Shown: positions 58,352 to 64,000 of the stretch, one piece after another
Layout: the number at the start of each line of letters is the position of its first letter
How positions within the stretch are numbered: the first letter of the stretch is position 1
Source of the DNA: Chersky-840 sp963794615
GTDB lineage: Bacteria > Actinomycetota > Acidimicrobiia > Acidimicrobiales > UBA8190
Reading direction: 5' to 3'
Assembly: GCA_963794615.1 (NCBI GenBank)
Contig: CAWCEP010000005.1
Span: 806,001 to 870,000 of the forward strand
Length of the DNA: 64,000 bases
Position numbers and translations under genes: made by a program
Notes under the pieces: generated by a model
Seen by the model: only the letters and a program-made list of their open reading frames with translations
Databases searched by the model: none
Told to the model about the DNA's origin: nothing

Positions 58352-59566
58352 TCACGAGCCCCCGGGCTCGTCGTCGCCCGTGCGGTGGGCCGGCTCGGCG
58401 CGAGGGTCGAGGCCGGACCGCGTCCGTAACAGCGCCACCGACGCCGTGAACCCGTGCACGAAATTCCGTCCACCGATGGGACCGAGCTCCCCGGCCGCGA
58501 AGAACCCGGTCATGGGGACGGCGCCGAGGTGTTCGGACAGGACGCGGACGTCGTGGTGGGGCTGGCCGAAGAGCCGGGTGCCCCGGCCGTTGCAGGTGAA
58601 CACCAAGGCGGCGTCGGCCCGGCGCGACGCCACCAGTTCGTGGAGGTCTTCGTCGGCGGTCGCCGCGTCGCGCAGATGGAACTGCACGGTCGTGCCCACC
58701 GGCACGGGGTCGCCCACTGCGATGGCACCGGAGGAGCGGTCGGCGCCGACGACGTTGCGCACCAGGAAGTCGCCGCGCCCGAAGTGCTCGCGGTGTTCGT
58801 CGATGACGCGGCCCAGGTGCAGGCCGCCCGTCTCCAACAGGACGACCTCCGCCTCACTGAGCGAGTCCCGGGTCTGCGCCACCACCTGCTCGAGCGCGGG
58901 GCGGCCGGCCAGTTCGTAGAGGAGATTGTGCTCGGCCCTGGTCACGACGAGGGGATCACCGAAAGGACGACACCCCTGGGACACGAGCGTCGTGATCTCG
59001 GCTCCGGGGCCGAGGATGGCGCCGACGGCGCCGCCGGTGCGGACCCGGGTCCCGAGGGCGAGCCGGTTGCCGCCCGGGCCCCGTGCCGCCGATGCCATGC
59101 CGCCCACCACCCGGAGCCCGGGGTGGTTGGTGTCGATCCAGTCGAGGAAGGACTCGGTCGGGAAGCTGAAGGGATCCCCCACCAGGACGAGGGCCTCGGG
59201 CGTGAAGGGGATCTCCGTCGGCCATCCCCGCAACGTCAGGCCCGGCCCCGACTGGGAGGGTACGGCGTCGAGGGCGAGCGGGACCAGGGGGCCCACGTGC
59301 CCGGCGAGGAGCGTCACCGCGGCGTCCTGTTCCACCTCGCGGTGCGGGCCCAGCACCGACTCGGCCGCGCAGCCGAGCGACACCAAGGGGTGGATGACCT
59401 CCTCCACCGTCCCCATGATGTCTTCGAGGGCGCCGGCGTGCGGGGGAGTGACGAAGACCGTGGCGAAGTCGGGGCGATCGCCGATCTGCTCCAGCACGGC
59501 GCCGGTGACCTCTCCCACGGCGTGGGCGGTGAGCGGGTGCTCGCTCATGGCGGCCGCGAAGGGCAT
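58352..59566 (-). CDS. FIST-domain sensory protein
   Basis: A 404-residue protein made of FIST N (about 25-215) and FIST C (about 225-370) domains: FVTPPHAGALEDIMGTVEEVIHPLVSLGCAAESVLG, VVGGMASAARGPGGNRLALG, and MTGFFAAGELGPIGGRNFVHGFTASVALL are typical. FIST domains are thought to bind small ligands such as amino acids. The CNGRGTRLFG stretch is conserved too. No output domain is attached. A TAGGGT box lies 10 nt before its ATG. Convergence is absent: it reads toward tkt on the same strand. Confidence 0.88.
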   Translation of the reverse strand: MPFAAAMSEHPLTAHAVGEVTGAVLEQIGDRPDFATVFVTPPHAGALEDIMGTVEEVIHPLVSLGCAAESVLGPHREVEQDAAVTLLAGHVGPLVPLALDAVPSQSGPGLTLRGWPTEIPFTPEALVLVGDPFSFPTESFLDWIDTNHPGLRVVGGMASAARGPGGNRLALGTRVRTGGAVGAILGPGAEITTLVSQGCRPFGDPLVVTRAEHNLLYELAGRPALEQVVAQTRDSLSEAEVVLLETGGLHLGRVIDEHREHFGRGDFLVRNVVGADRSSGAIAVGDPVPVGTTVQFHLRDAATADEDLHELVASRRADAALVFTCNGRGTRLFGQPHHDVRVLSEHLGAVPMTGFFAAGELGPIGGRNFVHGFTASVALLRTRSGLDPRAEPAHRTGDDEPGGS

Positions 59567-59640
59567 CGTGACGCCGACCCTATCGCCGGGCTCGCGAGGT
59601 CAGGGCTCGGGCCCCGGAGACTCAGTGCTCGCTCGCCGGG

Positions 59641-60837
59641 TCATCGCTCGCCGGCTGAGCGCCACGCCTCGTGCCCCGCCACCCACACCGACACGGCGCG
59701 CCACCGGCCCCCGGTCGGCTCGAGCGCGACGAGATCGGCGCGCCGACCCCCCTCGATCGATCCCCGGTCGTCGAGCCCGAGCAACCGGGCCGGTGTGGAG
59801 CTGGCGGCCTGCACGGCGTGGGCCAGGGCCACGCCACTGGCGCGCACCGCGTTGGAGACGGCGTCCGCCATCGTCAGCACCGAGCCGGCCAACGTCCCGT
59901 CGGCCAGTCTCGGCGGCGCGGCCCGGTCGGGGGCGCGTGCGCCTGGGGCCGCGACCGCGTCGGTGACGAGGGCCACGCCGGGGTTTCGACCTCCCTCCGA
60001 TCGCTTGGCCGCGAACGCCATGCGCACGAAGACCGGATGTGTGTGGACGAGGTCGGCGATGACCGACACCGAGAGACGATCATCGGCGAGGGCGGCTCCG
60101 AGGAGCCCGGGGGCGCGCTGGTGGAGGGGTCCCATGGCGTTGCCGAGGTGGGTCACGAGCCGAGCCCCGGCGTCGGCCGCGTCGAGGGCGGTCTCGGCCG
60201 TGCACGCCGAATGGCCCAGGGAGATGAGCACGCCGCGCCCGCTGAGTGCGGTGATGGCGTCGATGGCCCCGGGCAGCTCGGGGGCGACGGTGAGGACGCG
60301 CACCGCGTCGCCGAGGGAGTCGAGCCAGGACAGGTCGACCTCGTGGCGCACGAACTCGGGCCGGTGGGCCCCGGGCACGGCCAGGAACGGCCCCTCGAGG
60401 TGCGCTCCGGCGATGGCGGGGCGGGCCCCGCCCGGGCGGCGCGCCGCCTCGGCGATCGCCGCCAACGACGCCTCCAGCGCGTCGAGCGGTGCCGTCACCA
60501 CCGTGGGGCACCACGTGGTGACGCCCTGGGCCAAGAGAGCCCGGTCGAGGGCGTCCCAGTCCGCTCCGGCGGCACGGGCGACGTCGACGGCACCGATCCC
60601 GTTGACCTGGAGGTCGACGAACCCCGGGGCCAGCACCAGGGCCGGCACGGGTCCTCGTGCCGGCCGGACCGCGGTGATGAGCCCGTTCTCGACGACGACC
60701 TCGGCGTCGGCCACCGGCCCGGTCGGCGTGAGCACGGTGGACGCCCTGACGACGCCTCCCGTACCGCCGCTCGCAGTGCCGGTCAGATTGCCGGAAGGGG
60801 CGCCGGTGGCGGCGGTGTCGGTTCGTGGCCTGGGCAC
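59641..60837 (-). CDS. nagA: N-acetylglucosamine-6-phosphate deacetylase
   Basis: A 398-residue amidohydrolase that turns GlcNAc-6-phosphate to glucosamine-6-phosphate. VLAPGFVDLQVNG, AHLEGPFLAVPGAHRP, LISLGHSACTAETALDAADAG, VTHLGNAMGPLHQRAPGLLGAAL and ALVTDAVAAPG contain the metal His, Glu and Asp residues of the family. LLGLDDRGSIEGGRRADLVAL is the typical C-terminus. The first 25 residues are Gly/Thr-rich and may not be native; GTG 60837 is the first start after the promoter. Confidence 0.93.
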   Translation of the reverse strand: MPRPRTDTAATGAPSGNLTGTASGGTGGVVRASTVLTPTGPVADAEVVVENGLITAVRPARGPVPALVLAPGFVDLQVNGIGAVDVARAAGADWDALDRALLAQGVTTWCPTVVTAPLDALEASLAAIAEAARRPGGARPAIAGAHLEGPFLAVPGAHRPEFVRHEVDLSWLDSLGDAVRVLTVAPELPGAIDAITALSGRGVLISLGHSACTAETALDAADAGARLVTHLGNAMGPLHQRAPGLLGAALADDRLSVSVIADLVHTHPVFVRMAFAAKRSEGGRNPGVALVTDAVAAPGARAPDRAAPPRLADGTLAGSVLTMADAVSNAVRASGVALAHAVQAASSTPARLLGLDDRGSIEGGRRADLVALEPTGGRWRAVSVWVAGHEAWRSAGER

Positions 60838-60845
60838 GCGGGTCG

Positions 60846-60852
60846 TACGGTA
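60846..60852. promoter_or_regulatory. Symmetric -10 element TACGGTA serving nagA and the thioesterase gene
   Basis: The seven bases read TACGGT on the plus strand (6 nt before GTG 60858) and TACCGT on the minus strand (9 nt before GTG 60837). The two start codons are only 20 nt apart, so both genes must be started from here or from inside each other. Confidence 0.6.
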
Positions 60853-60857
60853 TCGCC

Positions 60858-61262
60858 GTGGCCGATCCCCAGGTGCAGGTGCCGCCCAACTGCGACCTCA
60901 CCCTGGGCATGGTGTGCGTCGACAAGTCCGTGCCGGGCACCACGGTGTGGCAGATGCCCGCCGACGAGCGCTTCACCAACCCGGTGGGGGTCCTCCAAGG
61001 TGGGTTTCTGGCCGCGTGCTGCGACTCCGCCATGGGCGCGGCCACCGTCACCTGGGCCAGGGGACGCAAGGTGTTCTCCGCCAACGCCGAGATGAAGGTC
61101 AGCTTCCTCGCTCCGGTCCGTCCCGGTGGCGTGCTGACCTGCACGTCGAGAGTGATCTCGGGCGGGAACCGGGCCGCGTTCGTGGAGGCCGAGCTGGTCG
61201 ACGAGGACGGGCGCCTCGTGGCCAAGGCGAGCTCCACCTATCTCCTCTCGCCCCGGGGCTGA
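60858..61262 (+). CDS. Hotdog-fold thioesterase (PaaI-like)
   Basis: A 134-residue protein with the PaaI-type hotdog pattern: NPVGVLQGGFLAACCDSAMGAATVTWA (the usual HGG is QGG here) and AEMKVSFLAPVRPGGVLTCTSRVI with the terminal FVEAELVDEDGRLVAKASSTYLL. It should hydrolyse acyl-CoA thioesters. The change of the catalytic-loop His to Gln is worth noting. GTG 60858 is set by the -10 box. Confidence 0.88.
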   Translation: MADPQVQVPPNCDLTLGMVCVDKSVPGTTVWQMPADERFTNPVGVLQGGFLAACCDSAMGAATVTWARGRKVFSANAEMKVSFLAPVRPGGVLTCTSRVISGGNRAAFVEAELVDEDGRLVAKASSTYLLSPRG

Positions 61263-61336
61263 GGCTCACGCCGGAGACGGTGCTTGCCAGCATCGAGCCC
61301 TGCGGGGGAGGATGGCGCGCTTCGAGGAGGGGTCGG

Positions 61337-61723
61337 TTGGCACGTGACGGTGGTAGTTCGGGGCGCGGCGGCGGGTTCACCGCGGCCGGTGGCGACTTCT
61401 TCCGTCTCGTCGTCGACTACGCCAAGCAGGAGACCCTGGGGCCCCTCAAGAGCCTCGGCCGGTTCCTCCTCTTCGGCCTGGTCGGATCGGTGGCGATCAC
61501 CCTCGGGACCGTCCTCCTCCTGTTGGCGCTGCTCCGGGCGCTGCAGACCGAGACGGGGTCGTCGTTCACGGGCCACCTCAGCTGGTTGCCGTACCTGATC
61601 GTCGCCGCGGCCGCCATAGCGGTGATGGGGCTGGCAGCATGGCGGATTGTGAAGGGCCCGGGCACCGAGAAGCACGGCGCCGGCGCCGCCGGGCCCGATG
61701 GCCGGGCGAGGAAGGGGAGCTGA
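61337..61723 (+). CDS. Holin-superfamily-III-like membrane protein
   Basis: About 128 residues. After a Gly-rich start, FFRLVVDYAKQETLGPLKSLGRFLLFGLVGSV leads into two TM helices (about 44-66 and 83-102) and a charged tail. This is the pattern of PF07332-type small membrane proteins of Actinobacteria. TTG 61337 follows a GAGGAGG ribosome site by 6 nt, which decides the start. Function unknown; likely in the cell envelope. Confidence 0.75.
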   Translation: MARDGGSSGRGGGFTAAGGDFFRLVVDYAKQETLGPLKSLGRFLLFGLVGSVAITLGTVLLLLALLRALQTETGSSFTGHLSWLPYLIVAAAAIAVMGLAAWRIVKGPGTEKHGAGAAGPDGRARKGS

Positions 61724-61725
61724 CG

Positions 61726-61935
61726 ATGGCGACGACGGCGAAGATCAGCCGCGATGACCTGGAGGCCAAGCTCCGCGAGATCTCGGGGGGTGTGGAGGAG
61801 ACTGTCGAGGCGGCCCGGCCCACGGTGATCAGCACCGCGGCGGCGGCTGTGGTGCTCGCCATCCTGGTCGCCTACCTGCTCGGGCGGCGCCGGGGCCGGG
61901 CGCGCTCGGCCGTGATCGAGATCCGGAAGGTCTGA
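61726..61935 (+). CDS. Small single-TM protein
   Basis: 69 residues: a charged cytosolic helix (KISRDDLEAKLREISGGVEETVEAARPT) followed by a TM helix of about 20 residues (VISTAAAAVVLAILVAYLLG) and an Arg-rich end. It starts 2 nt after the previous stop with AAGGGGAG upstream. No family recognised. Confidence 0.72.
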   Translation: MATTAKISRDDLEAKLREISGGVEETVEAARPTVISTAAAAVVLAILVAYLLGRRRGRARSAVIEIRKV

Positions 61936-61944
61936 GGCAGGGCG

Positions 61945-62163
61945 GTGGACCGGCTCCTCGGCTTCCTGGTGTCGCGGGCCGTTCGGCGGGGACGGGCCGG
62001 CGAGCCCATCTGGCTGGCGGTGGCGGGGGCGGCCTGGCTGGTGCGACGCACGCTCAAGAGCCGCGACCAGGTGGCGTGGAGCGGGCGCGTGCAGCCCGGC
62101 CAGCGCCTCGTGATCGCCGTGGGCGACCGCTCCACGCCCGCACCACCGACCGGCGGGGAGTGA
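61945..62163 (+). CDS. Small basic protein, possibly membrane-associated
   Basis: 72 residues starting at GTG 61945: MDRLLGFLVSRAVRRGRAGEPIW, a short hydrophobic stretch (LAVAGAAWLV), then VRRTLKSRDQVAWSGRVQPGQRLVIAVG. It follows the previous gene by 9 nt and overlaps trmI by 4 nt (GTGA). It is not recognised. Confidence 0.7.
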   Translation: MDRLLGFLVSRAVRRGRAGEPIWLAVAGAAWLVRRTLKSRDQVAWSGRVQPGQRLVIAVGDRSTPAPPTGGE

Positions 62164-62966
62164 CGCCCCCGGGCGACTCGCTCGGAAGCCTCCTGGCGGC
62201 CGGCCAGCGCGTCCTGCTCGTCGACCCCAAGGACCGGCGGTACCTGGTGACATTGCAGCCGGGCGCGTCCTTCCACACCCATTCGGGCATCGTCGCCCAC
62301 GACGACGTCATCGGACGACGGGAGGGGTCGGCCGTGGCGGCCACGACGGGGCGTCGGTTCGTGGTGCTCCGGCCCACGCTGGCCGACGTGGTCCTCAAGA
62401 TGCCGCGCGGGGCGCAGGTGATCTACCCGAAGGACCTCGGTGCCATCCTCATCGCCGCCGACGTCGGCCCCGCCATGCGCGTGCTCGAGGCGGGTGTCGG
62501 ATCGGGGGCGCTGTCGATGGCGTTGCTACGCGCCGGCGCGGAGGTCGTGGGGTACGAGGTCCGCGCCGACTTCGCCGCCGGGGCGAGGGCCAACGTGGCG
62601 GCGTGGACGGGGCCCGACGCGCGCTATCGCGTGGAGGAGCGCGACGTCTACGAAGGGATCGACGAGCGCGACCTCGATCGCGTCGTGCTCGACCTCCCCG
62701 AGCCGTGGCGGGCCCTCGGCCCCGTCTCCGAGGCGATGCGACCGGGCGGGATCCTTCTGTCCTACCTGCCGTCGATCACGCAGGTGGCCGCGCTGCGCGC
62801 CGCGATGGCCCGGCAGTCGTTCGGTATGGCGGAGACCTTCGAGGTCCTGCGGCGCACGTGGCACGTGGAGGAACGGTCGGTCCGACCCGACCATCGCATG
62901 GTGGCCCACACGGGGTTCATCACCACGGCGAGGCTCCTCGTTCCCGCTCCGGAGCCGGAGCTGTGA
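62160..62966 (+). CDS. trmI: tRNA (adenine-58-N1)-methyltransferase TrmI
   Basis: A 268-residue SAM enzyme that methylates A58 in the T-loop of tRNA. FHTHSGIVAHDDVIGRREGS and RPTLADVVLKMPRGAQVIYPKDLG are the family N-terminal domain; VLEAGVGSGALSMALLRAG is SAM motif I (about residue 106) and DRVVLDLPEPWRAL motif IV. The GTG overlaps the previous stop. TrmI sits just before the proteasome genes in many Actinobacteria, as here. Confidence 0.94.
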   Translation: MTPPGDSLGSLLAAGQRVLLVDPKDRRYLVTLQPGASFHTHSGIVAHDDVIGRREGSAVAATTGRRFVVLRPTLADVVLKMPRGAQVIYPKDLGAILIAADVGPAMRVLEAGVGSGALSMALLRAGAEVVGYEVRADFAAGARANVAAWTGPDARYRVEERDVYEGIDERDLDRVVLDLPEPWRALGPVSEAMRPGGILLSYLPSITQVAALRAAMARQSFGMAETFEVLRRTWHVEERSVRPDHRMVAHTGFITTARLLVPAPEPEL

Positions 62967-62973
62967 GGCGGGG

Positions 62974-63210
62974 TCAGCCCTGCTCGATGAAGATGCACTC
63001 CCCGGGACATTCCTCGGCCGCCTCGGTCACGGCGTCTTCGAGGTCGTCGGGGACGAGGGCGAGGCCGGCGGAGCCGCCCGGCTCGTTCTTGACCTGGTCA
63101 CCCTCTTTGACGTAGGCGAGGCCGTCATCGAGCAACGTGAACACAGCGGGCGCGATCTCCTCGCACAGGCCGTCGCCGGTGCACAGATCCTGGTCGATCC
63201 AGACCTTCAT
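62974..63210 (-). CDS. Small ferredoxin, probably [3Fe-4S]
   Basis: A 78-residue ferredoxin. Cys ligands are in DLCTGDGLCEEIAP (residues 9 and 15) and EECPGECIFIE (about 69 and 73). Counting CTGDGLC as Cx5C gives three or four usable Cys, fitting the monocluster ferredoxins of Actinobacteria. It may receive electrons in oxidoreductase or P450 pathways. ATG 63210 is chosen because it starts the conserved KVWIDQDLC block. It is convergent with trmI. Confidence 0.9.
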   Translation of the reverse strand: MKVWIDQDLCTGDGLCEEIAPAVFTLLDDGLAYVKEGDQVKNEPGGSAGLALVPDDLEDAVTEAAEECPGECIFIEQG

Positions 63211-63421
63211 GGCTCGCTCTCGCCTTTTCTCCGTCGCTCGGTCGACGTCTTCGGAAGGTAACGACGCCCGGTTCGCGGTGTCAATTGACCCCGTCACCGT
63301 CGCGACCCGGAGCGCCACCGGACGTGCCGGTCTGACCCGTTGTCACTCGGGCAAGAGTCTACCGGGACGTCGGCGTCATTCCCGCCTTCCTTGAGCGTCA
63401 ATTTGGCTTCGGGGCCGGTGT

Positions 63422-64000
63422 ATGGTCGCTAGAGGCGTCCGGAGACAAGCCCAGGAGGTGGTTCCGACGGCCGAGCCGGAAGAGGAACGACAGCTGGCGC
63501 TGGACGAGGAGCTGGAGCGTCTGCGCGACCGGTGCCGTCAGGCCGACGAGGAGGTCGCCGTCCTGCGGAGGCGCCTGTCGGAGGGGCCCGGCCGCGTCCA
63601 GAGCCTCGAGGAGCGGCTCCTCGAGACCAAGGGCCAGCTGGCCCAGGCGGTCTCCCAGAACGAGAAGCTGACCTACACCCTGCAGCAGGCCAAGGAGCAC
63701 ATTGCCGCGCTGCGTGAGGAGGTCGACAAGCTCACCCAGCCCCCGAGCGCGTACGGGACCTTCCTCCACGCCAACGACGACGGGTCCGTCGACGTCTTCT
63801 CGGGCGGTCGCAAGATGCGGGTGGCGGTGCATCCCGAGATCGACGAGGTCGACCTGCGCCGAGGCCAGGAAGTGGTCCTCAACGAGTCGCTCAACGTGAT
63901 CCTGGCCCGCGAGGGCGAGGACTCCGGTGAGGTCGTGACCCTGAAGGAGCTCCTCGAGGACGGCCGGCGCGCCATCGTGTACGCCCGAGCCGACGAGGAG
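63422..64000 (+). CDS. arc: Proteasome-associated ATPase (ARC/Mpa), 3' end beyond the window
   Basis: The visible 193 residues are an N-terminal coiled coil (ELERLRDRCRQADEEVAVLR; KLTYTLQQAKEHIAALREEV) and the first OB domain (SAYGTFLHANDDGSVDVFSGGRKMRV, LNESLNVILAREGE, ELLEDGRRAIVYARADEE), which match Mpa. The hexamer binds pupylated proteins by the coiled coils and feeds them to the 20S proteasome. The AAA domain lies outside. The start is uncertain: ATG 63422 lies inside a TATGGT -10-like box (63421-63426), so GTG 63458 may be the true start. Confidence 0.92.
   Translation, partial: MVARGVRRQAQEVVPTAEPEEERQLALDEELERLRDRCRQADEEVAVLRRRLSEGPGRVQSLEERLLETKGQLAQAVSQNEKLTYTLQQAKEHIAALREEVDKLTQPPSAYGTFLHANDDGSVDVFSGGRKMRVAVHPEIDEVDLRRGQEVVLNESLNVILAREGEDSGEVVTLKELLEDGRRAIVYARADEE

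Overview
The window is a high-GC bacterial chromosome segment that starts inside a 23S rRNA gene and ends inside a proteasomal ATPase gene. The gene content points to Actinomycetota: a fused CofG/CofH FO synthase for coenzyme F420, the ARC/Mpa proteasome ATPase beside trmI, a gcvH-FHA-MerR-DUF151 cluster ordered as in mycobacteria, a DivIVA-like coiled-coil protein, and many promoters that place the start codon at the expected +1 site. Placement in a deep lineage such as Acidimicrobiia is my inference, not something the sequence proves.

Bases 1-5435 hold the 3' part of an rrn operon. The 23S gene is broken by four group I introns, at about E. coli positions 1911, 1931, 2262 and 2593. Two of them carry single-motif LAGLIDADG endonuclease genes, and two introns are separated by an exon of only 20 nt in helix 69. 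A 5S gene and a strong terminator follow. Bases 5499-13833 encode a peptide/nickel-type ABC importer: two paralogous lipoprotein binding proteins, DppB/DppC-like permeases and a fused double ATPase.

Bases 14025-32306 are mostly housekeeping: an Arg/Pro-repeat TPR protein, threonine aldolase, class I aldolase, 2-oxoacid:ferredoxin oxidoreductase (alpha subunit frameshifted), a DUF1015 protein, a CDP-alcohol phosphatidyltransferase, a nucleotidyltransferase/phosphomutase-like fusion, GcvH, FHA protein, MerR regulator, Hpt, bifunctional nuclease, a DUF4232 lipoprotein, an MDR oxidoreductase and a polytopic glycosyltransferase-like protein. Bases 32274-42799 hold a membrane-anchored hypothetical, a gene-free stretch with a promoter and strong hairpins, the thiOSGD operon, and gltBD (gltB frameshifted).

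Bases 42895-50186 carry DivIVA-like, GH26-like, VOC, phosphotriesterase-like, PPOX-like, acyl-CoA synthetase, small hypothetical and LOG-type proteins. A minus-strand series tkt-tal-gnd-zwf-fbiC-LOG (58284-49005) links the pentose phosphate pathway to F420 synthesis. The right end has a FIST protein, nagA and a thioesterase gene fired from one symmetric -10 element, three small proteins, trmI, a ferredoxin and the start of the proteasome ATPase gene.

Two points run through the window. At least twelve genes have a TANNNT hexamer 6-7 nt before the start codon and no Shine-Dalgarno sequence, so leaderless mRNAs look common. Two long core genes (korA, gltB) each carry a one-base indel, which looks more like sequence error than gene decay.
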